A DNA stretch of 64,000 bases, taken from NCBI GenBank assembly GCA_021613335.1, contig JAJTWR010000021.1, positions 2,686,001 to 2,750,000 on the forward strand. The letters are read 5' to 3'. The DNA is from Whitmania pigra. Lineage: Eukaryota; Annelida; Clitellata; Hirudinida; Haemopidae. This document shows, piece after piece, positions 21,530 through 36,500 of the stretch. The position numbers and the translations under genes are program-made. The notes beneath the pieces are model-generated. The model had not been told where the DNA came from. It was given only the letters and a program-made list of their open reading frames with translations, and did no database searches. Position 1 is the first letter of the stretch; each line of letters opens with the position of its first letter.

Positions 21530-24500
21530 GTAAGTGCAGGTGTGAATGCTGATTGTGATATTTTTGATTATTGACGAGATTTTTGAAACATTGCAAAGGA
21601 TAACACGTTAGATTTAAAGTTTTCTCAAGCTGGTTCCTGTAAATATCCTCTAATAAAAACAAACAATACTTTGAGTTGGTATCCTGGCTTCGAAGATTGC
21701 ACTTTCAGTTGTCAAAATCCATGGTTCACTGATGAAGAACATGCTAAAGTTCATTTTACTATACTAGTTTTGTGCCTCTGTTGCATTGCCTGCAATTTGT
21801 TTACTGTGGTTAGTAACATAGATAATTGAAAATTGATGTTAGCTTCTCATTCTTGCCTTTATATCACAGTTGACATTTGGTTGCAATTGGAAGCGTCTGA
21901 GTAATTTTCCTGATATTATTATTCTGTACATGAATGTTTGCTTTATGGTGTCATCATTAGGTTGGCTCTTTCAATTTATTCCTAATGTTAGGAATGATGT
22001 TGTTTGTAAATTGGATGGGACCCCAAAAAAAGTAGAATCACAGTTCAAGTATGCCATGGAAAATATATTTGCTTGTTATTGTCAATGTTCACATAAATAG
22101 TTAATTATTAAAACTTAAAGGAGGAAATTATGTTAACATTCATTACAGGATAGTGATATAAACAAACAAAAATTTATTAACAAGTACAGTAAAAACTGCG
22201 TTTATGGACACCTTGATAGGGGGAAACTATCAGGACAGAATCCATGAGGACACCCCATTATTTTGTGATAACTTGATAAAGTAAAATTTGATTTTGGGGA
22301 AATTTTAATATGTTATGTATTTACATATTTGTGATTACTTCGTAAATTTTCGTCGAAATATGTTCATGCATTAATTTTAAAATTCCGATAATGTGATTTT
22401 GGGGCGTCCAATAACCATGAAAGACACTTTCAATAATCATCGAAAATGACTAAAAATCTTGTGAAAAACAAGAAAAAAGTTTATTAATAAGAAATAATGT
22501 TTCCTTTATTTTCAATAACTTTAAAACATCTGTTATCCATTGATTTTATTAGGGTTTTTACAAATTTTCTGTCCAGTTCTTTCCAATCACTCCTAATGGC
22601 ATTTTACAGGTCAGATTTTGAGTGAAACTGCTTTCCATTGTTATAAACAAGTCTTGACAACATTCCCCAGACATTTTCTATAATATTTAAGTCCGGGGAA
22701 CAAGCTGGCCAACTCATAACTTTCAAATTTCTGCTCTCGAAAAATGTCTTTGTCAACTTGGAAGTGTGGATCTGGGCATTATCTTGCTGGATAATAAAAT
22801 TTCCTCCATACTGATCTCCAAAAGGCAAGAGATGATCTCCTAAAACTTTGATGTAATCCAACGAAGACTGTTTCCCATCCAGAAAGGCTAATTCAGTCAA
22901 TCTTTCACTGGAAATTCCTCCCCAAATCACTGATCCTGCTTCATGGTTTCGACTAAAAAATGTTTTTTTCTTTTTGTTGAGGTCATGCCAGCAGAACTGA
23001 TCGTTCCAGGCCCATCCAGGTTAAATTTCTTCTCATCCGAAAAAATAATATTGCCCCAACCATCTCTGTTGGAGAGCATGGTTTTGGCCCATTCCACTCT
23101 TGCCAACTTGTGATGGTTTTTAAGAGCTGGAATCTTTTTTCATATGATAAAATACTACTAGATCTCAAATAATTTAACACTGTACTTTTACAAATTCTTA
23201 AATCAAGTTCATTTCTAATTTGATTTACTGAAAAGTTACCTGAAGAAGCCTTTCCAGCACTGGTAAGGCGTGCTTGCTGACAAATTGTCAGTTTCTTGTT
23301 AAATTTCTTTGAAATTTTGAAGGATGTTTTGTCTACAATAAAGAGATATTATGCATAAAATCGAGTAATATTGAACTTATATTTAATGAATTATCACAAA
23401 AACATGGGGTGTCCTCAAGGTTTCTGTCCAGACTCAAATTGTTTTCTGATTTCAATCTTGATCATGGCTGTCATTACTGGTTTCATAACTAAAAGAAATG
23501 AGTTTGTAAGATTCAGTAATTTCTGCAATTCCTAAAGCTGATTGACAAACATTCACTTTCTCTAATCAGATTTCCACAACTCTCTGTCCAGTATAGTAGT
23601 CCATAGCATCATTTGATTTTGGGCTCCTACTTAGTGAATTCCATAATTCCTAACTTTACCCATTGCTTGATCATAAGACCTCTGATACGACTTGTCACTC
23701 TGCTTCCAAAGCATCCCCGCTTGCAACTGAATTTATTGAGTGACTGCAACATAGCTTCTGTGGAGGTAGTACCACAGCCTCATCATCTTCTCCATAAATT
23801 TCTTGTAGGCCAACATTAACATTGGTTGTAGCATCAGTTGTATCCTGTCCATCACTTTCAATTGATGAGACATTTCCTTTAAACAAAATGCTTTGTAAAA
23901 ATTAGTTGCATTGTCTATCACAACATTTTGAATTTTTTAAGAAATTTCGAATTCTTCAAATATTTTGGCAAACATTTTACCAATACCACTTCCTGTATGG
24001 GTACCTATAGAGTAAGTCCAAACCATCAAAAAAGAAAAAACATTTTATTAAGGAAGTATAATTTTAAAATTTTAGTAACTAATATTTTTTAATTAAACTT
24101 TTTGGTTAAACAAAAATAAGTTAGTAATTTTTAAATTAATTTTTGCCTGTCACTGCTCGAAACTTATGATAGTTTTAACTTTAAAGTTAGCTGATGTCAG
24201 CTATTGAACATCATTGAAAATGGAGGAAGATGTCAAAGCAAATGAGTAAAAGAGAGGTAATGTGAAGTTAATGGCAAAGTTTTAAACTGCTCTGCTTAGC
24301 TCGTTATAAAAATCTACCAAGTCTGAAAGCATTAATGTTTGTAAAGGAGTTGGGCATATAAATTTATAGCCGTTCATTCTCGAAACTTTTAAGGAATTTG
24401 TTGCATTGGATGAAGGATGGGAAATCTCATGTGTATATTAAGCTGAGCATATAGAAAGCACTGTCAAGCCTGACAACTATGATAATTTCCAACCAAGCCT

Positions 24501-27500
24501 GGAATATTAATATCTGAGCTATTAATCTATGCAAATTCACCATGCCTTTCTAGAAGACATCATTTGATTTATCCATGATTCAGGATAAGATCTGGAAGTC
24601 AAAGTTGAGGGACCTTGACATAGAGCAGTTTTTGGTGCTTAAAAAGTGTCCCTATTCACAGTTTTTACTGTATTTTTTCTTTTTTTATGTGTTGTTTTTG
24701 TAAAGGGCATTGAACATATTTAAATAATTTACATATTCCCAAGTATTTTCATTTTCAGATCGGATGAGTCACCTCTCTGCATTATAGTTTTTATTATCAT
24801 TTATTTCTTTACCTTGGCATCAGTAGCTTGGCTTGTAGTTTTGACATATACTTGGCAAGTTGCTTTTGAAACTTCAAGAGGTCAAGTAAAAAAAAAGAAA
24901 GTGTATTTTCACATGGGTGTTTGGGTTTTGTCCATTGTGTTAACAGTTTTGTGTCTTGCTTTTGCAGAGGTATTTTGATTTGTTTTTAGTTTTTTTTTAA
25001 ATGTTTGGTTTAGAGGCTTTTACATTTGAAAGATTGATGGAAACACTTTGACTGGGATATGCTTTGTTGGGTCTGAGAATTACCATTCTAGAGTGGTGTT
25101 CATCTTGATGCCTATGGTTGTATCATGGATAACTGGAGTAGCATTTTTAGTGAAAGGTAGGATTGAATAACATTAACGAAGAAGTGAATTTTAATAAATA
25201 TATACATAAATATAAATCAAATTACTAAATCGGAAATTGGCATTTTACGTGTGAGTTTGAATATTCAGTGCTTGTCATTGGAACATGACCTTCACGTTTT
25301 TTGACCATAATTTTGATATTATACATCTTGTTTATACCAGTTAATGCTGTGATATGAATAAGTTCATTAGTTATATAGAAATATTAATTTTACTGAGTGT
25401 TAACAGCAATACTTATGATTTAAGCTAGAAACCAAAAATGCACAAAAACATTGTATAGCAGCAACCATCATGTGGCAGCAAAAATCTTTATTTATCAGGA
25501 TCAAACAAGCTTTTAAATGATAAAATAAGTATTATTCATGACGTGACTTGTCATATTTCTTTGTAATTCATGCCCGAACATTGGTATACTCATGAATTGC
25601 AAACTGAAAAATTAAAAATTCACTTACATTTAAAACTAACCATTTTTTAGAAAATTTAATGACGTTAAAAAGTTGCAATTATTTTAATTAAAGTAGTTTA
25701 ATCTGGTTATGGTTGAAACAGAGATTGTAAGTCAGGAAATATCTTGCTATTAACATTTATTTTCAACTTTAAGCAAAGAAAAGACGCCTAAATTATCAGA
25801 TTGTACTGTGTTCATAACATGAGCCAGAGAATGACATTTTTGAATGATATCAAGGACTCCAGTGAAAGATAAAATTATAAATCAAGTGAACCAGAATTGC
25901 GAGAAGGTTGCACATATGGCATCTACAACGTAACATAACAATTATTTATAGTGTAATAACCACTCCTTTTAGTTCTAATAACCAAATTTACTTAAGTAAA
26001 TCTTAAATTTATCTACTGTGTCTGCATGGACGGTTTCCTTATTTAGTTTATTTCATAAGGAAACTCTTGCGCTGAAATAATTATTTTTTAAGTTTCCCAA
26101 AGCCTTCCTACATAATTTACAATCATGCCCTCTAGTAGAAACACTTTTTGTGGCTTCGAAAAACTGTTCAGGCAAAAGGCCTTCTCTTCCCGATAAGAGT
26201 TTGAATGCCTCGATGTACTACTCTACTACTCTACCCCTCTACTTCTTTTTTCCAGAGTAGTTAATTTGCATCTACTTAATCTTTCCTCGTAACTCAGCCT
26301 TCCAAATCCTTCTATCATTCTGGTTGCCCTTCTTTGTACTCTTTCCAACACTCCAACATCCTTTCTCAGATAAGGGTTCCATACTTGCAAACAGTACTCA
26401 AGAATGTGGTCTTAATAATACCTTGTACAATCTCCGAATTACATCCTTGTCCATATTCACTACTCTTTATCATAACAAGTACTCTGCTTTTTTAGCAACT
26501 TCCATGTAGAGATTTTTTTCCATTGCTCTGCATTATCACCCCTTATATCATATTCAACTTTTGTGTTTTTGCATCCCACATGCATTAATGGAGCATTTGT
26601 CTACATTGAAAAGCATCTGCCAATCTTCTGCCCATTTGAATAACCTATTGTCTTTCTGAAGTGTATCCACATCTTCTTGCTTTGGTGTCATCAGCTTTGG
26701 ATAATTTAGACATTATGACGTCATCCAGATCATTTATATATGTGCAGAACAGCACAGGTCCAATCACCAATCCTTGTGGGATGCTAAGCACTGGTTGCCA
26801 TTCTGAATAAATTCCTACCTTCTATTTCCTATTTATCAACAAGTTTGTTACCCAATGTAATAGTTTGCTTTCAATCACACATACACTGAGCTTTTTTTGA
26901 AGCCTACGATGGGGCACCTTATCAAAAGCTTTTGCAAAGTCTAGATACACTACATCTACAGCCTTGTCGGATCAACCCACTCAAGTGTCTTCAAAAAACT
27001 CAATTAGGTTGGTAAGTCTTAGTAAAACCATGATGGCTCTTCTCAATCGTTTCTTCAAAAAAGGTTGATACAGCCTCTTTATTCTTTCCATTACTTTGCA
27101 AACTATAGAGGTTAAGCTTACTGGCCTATAGTTGGCTGGCAAAGTCCTTCTTCCCTTCTTGAACAGAGGAACTACTATTGCATCTTTCCAATCTCTTGGC
27201 ATTATTCCTGAGTCAAATGATTTGACAAATAAGTTTGCCAATGCTTCTCCTGTAACTATTCTTGTCTCATAGTAGTTTAAGATGTAGGTTGTTTACGCTG
27301 TTGTCTACTTTCAAATTTTCCAGTTGCTTAATTACTTCTGTTTTTGAGAATTTTTTGAGAAAATAGACTGTGCCTAATTTTATCTCAATCTCTTGGATTC
27401 TTCTTGGCAGTTCTGGTATATTCCCTATTGTTTCCTTAGTAAAAACTGAACTGAAGTAGATGTTTAATATGTTTGCTGTTTCCTCTATTGAATCAACTGT

Positions 27501-30500
27501 TTGCCCCTCACTATTTTTTAATGTTCCAATTTTGTCCCTTGATGTATTCCTTTTTTCTGATATTTTTCTTTTAACTCCTTAGGCTTCCTTTCATCTTCCT
27601 CCCCAATTTTAATTTTTGTAATTTCTTCCAAGCTTTTAGCTACTTAGCTCTTTTGCATTTGATGACCTCCTCCATAAGCCATGACTCTCTTTTCTGAATT
27701 CTGCTTCGGCTTGAGATATATTTATCTATAACGAGATTTCTTTCTTGATTATTGCCCAAGCTTCTTCTACATCTACAGATTCTAGTTTTTAACTAAGTTT
27801 GTTTTCCCTAGTTCTTTCTGTATTTTATCATAGTCAGCCTTAAAAAGTTTTTAGAACCTAGGTTATCTTTTTTCAAATCCTCGTTATCTAAATATATGTT
27901 CCATCTGACAACTTGATGATCACTTGCTCCAAAGTGTTCACCAACTGTTAGGTCTTCCACTCAGTTCTCAACTGTTGTTAATAGCAAATCTAATGTGTTT
28001 TTACCTCTTGTGGGATCAGTGATGTGCTGGATTAAGAAGTTATCATTTGTTACATTTATAAAGTTTTTATCTTCAGATCTTTCTCCTTCTAATATGGTAA
28101 TTAAAATCACCCATTACTAGCATAAATTCCTTACTAATTTTGTTTAATATCTCGTATAGCCCAGTATTCTCTTTACAGTTTGGTAACAAACACCTAAAAG
28201 AAGTTTGAGTTTATCTGTGTAAATATCATACCATAGGCTCTCTTTAAATTTTTTATTTTGAAATTCTTTCCTTTCTATTATATTGATATGATTCTTAATA
28301 CAAATTAATACTCCTCCTGCTCCATGTCCATTTTCTTTCTGTCCCTCTCTGTCTTTCCTTAGCATCTCATAGCCATCAATTGCTAACTCAGAGTTTTGAA
28401 TACTTTCTGTTGTATCGCTGGTTCTATAGAAAACAACAGCGGTAAACTATAAGTATTTATTAACTTAAACATTCTTATGTAATCAATAAGTCATAAATTG
28501 TATATTGCAAACTGCCAGTCGTAACTCCTGAAATCAGAACGAACGCACGTATCAAAGTAACAAGTTATCAAGCTGCGCAAGTAAGCTTGTAGTTCGCTTT
28601 CAGGTGCTGCCAGGTGTTCAACACCGTATCTCGGGCGAATTTGATCAATATGCCTCCTCCACGAATATCTCTGCATCAGAGATTTCACTGTAAACAATTT
28701 TGGACCCAGAATTTGATGGTTTATTGCAAGTACCCATCTTGGTTGTTGATCTCTATAAGGTCTATAAGTATTTTGTGTAACAAGGTGATCCTACCGCAAA
28801 TTGCTTGTTGTTTTTTCCTTGTGTATTAGCTACCTTGTTAGTCAGGTGCGAAGGAGATGGACGAAGGACATCGACTCTCGCCCTTATTTGTCTGCCATTT
28901 AGCAACTCATGTGCTATTCTATTGCTTTGCGAGTCTGTGGTCGGCCCATTTCTCCCGACAATACCAAGTCTCTGACAATGGTTTGGCCCAGTTGTTTGGT
29001 GGATCATTCATATCGGAGACCAATGGCTTTCCCTGGCTTCCTGTAATGACCTCTTAAGACTTCTTCTGGCTCCTCATGGTTCAGATCCAGAATGAAGCCG
29101 CTTCTGCAGCCTCAGACATCCTTGTCATAGCCTTTGTTCTCTCTTGGCTTGGCAATCAAATATCTTGGTGAAGAAAGCGTAAGTCTACCTGCCGACCACG
29201 CCAATCTCAATGGGAAAGAGGTCTGTCCAGTATCCTCTCGCTTCCAGGTCTATTGTATTGTAGCCTGTCCTCCCACTGTACCGTCAGCTCCACCAGAATG
29301 ATGGCATCTGCGGACAGTGATATAAGCACCAGATCCAGCCTCTTGCCACTTTCTATCATTGGTCATAATCTCAGCAGTTCTTGGGCGGCAACTGTAGCAC
29401 TCTCATGGAAGGTTTTTTTCTGACGTATGTGGAGCTAGAAAAAGCAACTCAGTCAGAACCTGTTGATTTAAAGGTAGCTTTGAACCTCCTAGTTTTTCAG
29501 ACAAAGCACCTATGAGCCAAAGATCATGTGCAACTAGTTGACATAATTGAAGGCTCCATAATATGGATCACCTCATTCAAAGACAAAGGTAATGAACATT
29601 CGATAATATTGTAACCAGTACTTTTATTAGAGTTCATGTTCAGGAAGTCTACTTTCTCATATCACAGAAAAACCCTAACATAGTTTCGTTACACTGCAAT
29701 ATGTCACAAATATCAACAAGAACTCAAAAGAATAGATAATTAAGTGTAAAAAATAACAGGAAAATCGTAGAGTCCACAATATCAAACAAAACCACTTTCA
29801 TAAATTATATATATGTAGAGTTGTTTTAAAGACAGTTGCAGAGAACAAGGCAATGCACTTATTAGAGTACAGTCTAATGAAAAACTGGTGTGGCATCAGT
29901 AAATATTAATAAATTTTCTTGAGATTTTCCTTGCTGCCTGTTTTAGTAAAATTAAACACTTTTAGGAAGTGAGAACAGAAAAAAGTTGTATTTTAATTTT
30001 TGCTATACATTTGTTTGAGGGGCGTTAAATTTGGGGCGTGCAGGTAAGCCGAATGGGTTACGTGCCTGCATATGGCGGTAATGGCAACAGTCGTATTGTG
30101 CCATGTTCGAGACCCAGCCTGCACTGCCGCCAGCGCCCTTGGAAAGGAGCGCTATATAAATGGTTACAAGAAGTGCCTCTGACGCTATGCATATGTCGCT
30201 TATAAATGAAGTTACAATTACAATTTAATTAGCTCCCTAATGACCACAGTCAGAAGCAAATCTTGTTAACCATTTGTGTAGCATTTCTTATTCATGGTTA
30301 TGTGTAACAAGCTAGCTTATGAACATGACCACACAGCTATTGCCAGTTACTGCCATTTGCAGGAAAGCAAATTGCTTAACCATCCGAGTGAAATAACTTG
30401 CATGATAAGGGTTAGGTTTGGTTGAAAACTAATACAAATTTTCTTTTTGTTCAAAACATAAGTAGGATCTGTGAAACAACGATTGAATTATTAATACATT

Positions 30501-33500
30501 TTAGGGATGTTCTTGCTTATAAACATGAAATCTCAGTCTCCCGATCTTCTGTCAACACATAAAATAATGAAATTAAAGAGCTCCATAGTTAGGATAGGTG
30601 AGTTAGATTTTTGACATTGTACATAGATAATATTATTTTAGATAATTACCCAATCACCCAATTTAGTTGCATTGAACTTCTATTTCAATAGTTTACTTCA
30701 TTACACATGAAAAGGATTGTTTTATTTATATGTTTGAATAATTTACTCGAAAAGAAATCGATAGAACAACTTGGAGACTAATATTTTAAAATAACTCTTA
30801 ATAGAACTGAAATGCAACTGTACTCAAAACAACTCAACACAAAAATAGGCTACAGTTCAAACTTAAATAGTGTGCGCAGACTTCTTTCTCAAGTTAAATT
30901 GAACGGTTGAATTTTGTCCGAGATTCTTCTTGCATGAGGCCTCGAGTCTCTTAAGGCCTTGGAATTTTCAGGTCCAGCAAATCTGACTCGACTTCTGGTT
31001 TCTTGACATCTTTTGATGTTGAATGTAACTTTAATGTAGACCAGTTGATATCTCCTGGGTCATCGTCTTGGTCCACTCTGCACCTTGGGTGGATCTGTTC
31101 CAGGTGTCTTTTCCATACGATTCCTCTAGGAACTTTACCAGGAAAGGTCTTCTACAAAGTTTTTGAAACTATCAACAGAACCTACCTGGGTTGATTTTCC
31201 CTTTGAGGACCAAAATACTTCGTATAACATGGTTGACCAATTGGGTATCAAGCAGATGCTTGAAACTTGAGGCTTATGTTATTCCTTCTGCCCTGGTCAT
31301 GGAACAGTGATGCACAACCTGTTTTTGAGTTCGGGGAACTGCTGGGGGCCAAACAAAATGAAACTGTAACATAGATTCCAAATTTTATACCTCATCATTA
31401 TACATCATCGAAACAATGCTCACTATAAGTACAGGAGAATAAGGTCAAAGTTGTGGACGAGATGGGCTGATGTTCATAGTAAATCTTGAAAGTTTTAGGT
31501 TAATGAGAGTACAAAAGTCAGTGATGAGGTTGCATATCTGAAACAGGCTTTGAGAAATCAGGCTGTATATAAGGTAGTCTGCATGACGATAGAAAATAAT
31601 CAAACAGCAAATATGGTGTCAAGGTATGTGAGAAGCTATAAAATTTTGCCTAAGTTCATTGGTGACATTGCTGCACACTCTACGGACTAGTCTGTAACTT
31701 GGCTGTTTGTTAGTGCAGTAGGACAGAATTTTTGAATTTAGTGTATTTCTATACTGTCAGGGCTGCCCAAGCATTCACAACCTCAAGAAAATTGACTGAA
31801 AAGCCATTTTTTCACTTTTCCCCTTAGACTTCGCATCCACATGACAGCTGGTCTCGGGCCTGATGTGGACGCTGGCCGGATGTTGGCACTGCTGTCATAG
31901 AATATCCATCTTGGCTCAAATTTGTCTATCATACCTATGCTCACTAGGAGACTGGTGGTCAAGAGTGTTCTCTGGTGTCAAAATGAATTGAAATTTTTGT
32001 TTTCAAAAGTTTTGGAGGGCTAAGTGTGGAAAGCTAAAGGTGTTTAGATATTTTTATAAAGTCAAGCTTTTGCTAGAAAAAACATGAGTTCATAAAAGTT
32101 CATTTTATAAGATATTAACTAAAATTTATAGCATTTTAAGAATTTACAAAGCAATAAATCACTTAGTTTTATTATATAGAGAATTTAAAATATGACAAAA
32201 AATGAGTGGCTAAAGTTTGGCTAGGACTGCAGACTGATTTTTTGTAACACATATTTCCTTAAAGATAATGATTTTATAAAGAGGTTTTACTGCATATTCG
32301 TGGTCTTTGAGAAAGATGCAGCTCATTGAGATTAATACCACTATTTATTTCTCAATTATTTCCTTTTAATTGAAAGGGTTTTTTTTATCTATCCTGGTAC
32401 TGTGTGGAATAGTATCATTTGGATTGAATATTTATGTCTTCATGAATATGAATTCTTGGAAGACATCGATGAGGAATTATGTCATGTTGGTATTTTAAAC
32501 TGTTCCTTGTATTCATCATATAATTATATAAAGTCTCACATTTGAAATAGTTGTACTTCAAATCTAACTGGCAAGGCTGGCATTGATTGTTCAATTAAAA
32601 ACAAACCCAGTGTTAGTGCAATTCAGTTGAGTTTATTTTGTTACTTTGGATTTGGCATGCTTCTGAGTTCATGGTTGTGGAAGATGGCTGCATTCAAATC
32701 TTGGAAACATTTCTTGATGAGGTTAGATGTTTCATTGTTCAGTGACATGAAATTATTGTTAGAATCAATTCTAAGTACTCTCATTGTATATTATTATCAT
32801 TGTGTATTATTATCTATGTCTCTGTACAATATTTACCAACATAAAGATTGTTATGTTCTAATTTTTAAATTTAATGTGGAATATACAATTCTGATATATT
32901 ATATTTAGATCTTGATTAAATGGATGTCAAAATGTTCACCAATTCAGTAATTTCAGTAATGAGAAATAAATTTAGAAAACTTGAGAAAACAAAATAAAAC
33001 ATGCTCATTGTTATTTGAAATTATATTAATTAATGTGTATTGATTAAGTTTATTATTATATTTATAATATTTCTAAGGCAGCTTTCCATGGCCCATAATT
33101 CAAGTTATAGTACTGTAAAAGTCGGACTCATTTGGGTAATGACTAAACTGTCCTCTGCATAACTGTCCTCTCTTTAGAACCACCAATCAAAGAAACACAA
33201 TTTTTAGACTTTATATTTTATTTTTAAAAAAGTCATTTATTAAATTGTTGTCTGTCTAGAAAGTGTTGCTTTTAATATTGCAAATGTTCACATTGCTAAA
33301 TATTTTTTAACACATGCAGACAGTTTAAATAATTCTTTATTGCTCATATGAGTGGATAAATCACAAAGAGCCATCCACTTTCAAGCTTTTTTATAACCCT
33401 TATTTTCTGTTCTAAATCTAAACACTTTTTCTTACTTGACGAAGACGTCATTATTCTGCTGCAATAAGAACAACAGATTTTATACTGAATAATGCTTTTA

Positions 33501-36500
33501 TAGAGCTTGTTACAGAAGCAATCAACTTTGCTCTGTTATACACCCAGGTCCGAAACCATGACGTAACCCCACAATTTTCTTGTAACTCGCTAAATTCAAT
33601 ACTTAATTTTATTAATTAATAATATCACTTTATTATACGCAAATATCCTGTAAATTTTCAAATAAATTTAACAAGTAGAACTTGTAAAATATGCAAAATA
33701 GCATTTTAGAGCTGCTTGAAAACCATCCTTACTTACATCCAATAAAACTTGAAATTTTTCAGTTATGCAATGAAAATGTGCTTAATGCAAATATTCACGA
33801 TATTCAAATCCAAAAAGATTTAAACACTAACTAAGGAGACTTGTCCTAATCACCAAGTTATGCCAAGGACATTAATGAAACATTTTATTAAGCCCTCCAA
33901 CAATTTCTAAAACCATCCATCTATGAATATCAGGTTTGTCATATTTGTTCATCTTGAAGTCATGTCTAGTCCAGTTGTGTCTTTGATAACCTCCAGATCG
34001 CAAACGATGTATTCTGACTTGCTCCAAGCACAAAGATCTGGAATTCTCGTTCCTAGTACCTTTGGAATTCTGGGTTCCAATTTCATTACATATCAATTCC
34101 ATCAACCTGTTCTCAAGCATTCTTACTATGGCGTTGTATCTTGCGTGACGTGGACCGTTGGTTCTGTGGCAGTTCTGAATAATGTGGCCCAGAGATTCTA
34201 CCTCTTCACAGCTGGCATGGCACGTTGTGTTGGTCGTTGGATTTATTTTTGCCAATCGCAGCTTGTTGTGAAGGACCGCAGCACGAACCCTTATGCATTG
34301 CAGGAACCTCTGGATTGGCATTCTGTCAACACCATCAACCAGCCATCTACTGTTTGATGCAGTTGCTATGCTTCAATCACACATTGGAGATTTGATGATT
34401 CTGCAATCCCTTTGTTCCCGAAGCTTCTCATTTCACTCAAAACAGTTGTGTTTTGTTGAAACAATTCCATGAGGAATCTGTCTTCGTTCTGTTTTGCTTA
34501 TTGTACGACTTTGGTCATTCTTTGGATCCTGACTTCCGGAATCCCACTTTTTAGCTGAGGAGCACCCAGATTTCCAAACTTTGCGATGGCATGTAATAAT
34601 GGCTGTTAGTGAATTGACACACTGAATTTTTAACAAAACTTGCAACATACCATAGGTTAGGTTCACAGAGTTTCTGATCAACACTTGTACTTAACATTTC
34701 CCTTGTCCAACTGTTAACTGAGGTCATCATACTATGCTCATTATTTGAGGATCATTCAAATATTCAACTGATTTTCTTTAAAGAAAACTGTAAGATTCTC
34801 GTCCTGTGAGTCTTCCATGATTTCTTTCTTATATTTGATGGAATAGCTTTTTCTTTATGTACTCATCTTGAAATAAGGTAATGTCGAAATAACTATTAAT
34901 GGTTATAATAAATCTGTTACATATTCGACGCTCTGAATTAAGAATATTCATAAACACAACCTGATGCAACTGTGTTCTTATTGGTTGTCTGTTTACCCGT
35001 TTACATTTTACATGCGATTACTGTTATTATTTTATTAAACTTTTGCTGATATTAAATTAATGGCCTACAATCCAACTTATTGTTGTGTTGCAACAGACCG
35101 TAAAGGCGGCTAACGACATTAACTAGGATCTACTTACAAGGGCTTATTTTCGGTGTAGAAATAAAGCATCAGAAATATAGACTGAAATAATGATCAAAAT
35201 CAATATTTCAAAATCAAAGATCAAGATAATATTTTATTTTGCGATTTTAAATCATTTGATTTGAAATACTATATACATCACTGATCGCTCAGAGAAAAAA
35301 CGAATGCCGGTTAAAGACTTTTTCTGGGCCCTCCGTTTCCATGACTATTAATATCTAGATAATTAATAATAATAATAATAATAATAGTTTATTTGTATGG
35401 CGCCTTAAAGCGTAGCGTCAGAGGCGCCTTGGTTCTTGAAGGGATAGTTTGAAGAGGTAGGTCTTCAGCTGGCGCTTGAAGAGCTCGAGAATGGGCTGTG
35501 ACCGGATGATGGGGGTCAGACTGTTCCAGACGGCGGGCGAGGCATAAGAAAAGCCTCGGTTGACTATGGATGATTTATGAACCGGTTGGTGAAGATGAAT
35601 TGTAGAAGCGATGAGCGGGGATATGGTGATGGCGAATGAGATGATAGAGATGGGGGGATTGGATATGGTTAAGGTGCGATAGGTGAGCAAAGACATTTTG
35701 TAAATGATGCGATGATGTATGGATAGCCAGTGCAGTTGCGACAGGGCCTCGGAGCTGTTAAGATTAGGATCAAGGAGAACAAGTTTAGCTAACTTGTTTT
35801 GGATGCGCTGAAGGGAGAGGATAAGGGAGGCTGAAGCACCATACAGGAGAGAGTTGCAGTAGTCAAGGCGGGAGAGGACCAGGCTGCGTGCGAGAACAGC
35901 AGTCATGTCGACCGAGAGGAAATGGGCGGATATGTCGTATAGCCCAGATGAGGTGGTTGCAGGATTTTGTTATGGAGGAGGCGTGTTGCTTGAAGCTGAG
36001 GTGGGAGTCAAAAGTAAATCCTAGAAGTTTTAGGGTAGAAGAAGGGGCCGGCAATATTTATTGAGGATGGGGTATAGGTTCTTGAGTTGCAAAGGTATGC
36101 CGATAAACATTATTTCAGATTTTTGCGGGTTGAGTTGGAGAAAGTTTACGAGATGCCAGTCGTTAATTTTCACAGATTGTCAAATTAAGCGGAGACACTG
36201 TCGCTGGAGAGGACAGAGCGGAGACACTGTCGCTAGAGAGGACAGAGTAGAGACTTGTGTCGTTCGCGTATTGGTGGAAGGACACGTCAACATTTTGTCA
36301 ACGATGTCAGACAGGGGTGAAGTGTAGGTTGTGAAAAGTAGGGGTCCTATTTTGACGGTGCTGTTTTGTCCTGGGCTATTTTGACACCGGACTGTTTTGA
36401 CGGGGCTATTTTGTCGCCGGTCTGTTCGTCACCAGGATGTGGGAATACTTTTTTAGAAGAGAAGTTGGGAAAGGATCTATTGGGAATGTTTTGTTGGGCA

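Larger units (their letters stand above)
22187..24670. mobile_element. TA-flanked DNA transposon filling Smoothened intron 3
   Basis: The left end cagtaaaaactgcgtttatg and the right end, an inverted cagtttttactg preceded by aagtgtccctattca, form terminal inverted repeats. They are directly flanked by TA on both sides (22185-22186 and 24671-24672), as in pogo/Tc1-mariner insertions. Within the 2484 bp lie a Tc1-like transposase relic and a hAT fragment, so the interior is itself composite. It makes up almost all of the 2710-bp intron. Confidence 0.7.

Noticed and set aside
21095..21574. Reading the first exon through to the TGA at 21572 as a soluble Frizzled-related protein
   Set aside because: A gtaagt donor at 21530 and an acceptor at 21598 restore the Smoothened frame exactly, and the sequence after the donor lacks CRD similarity.
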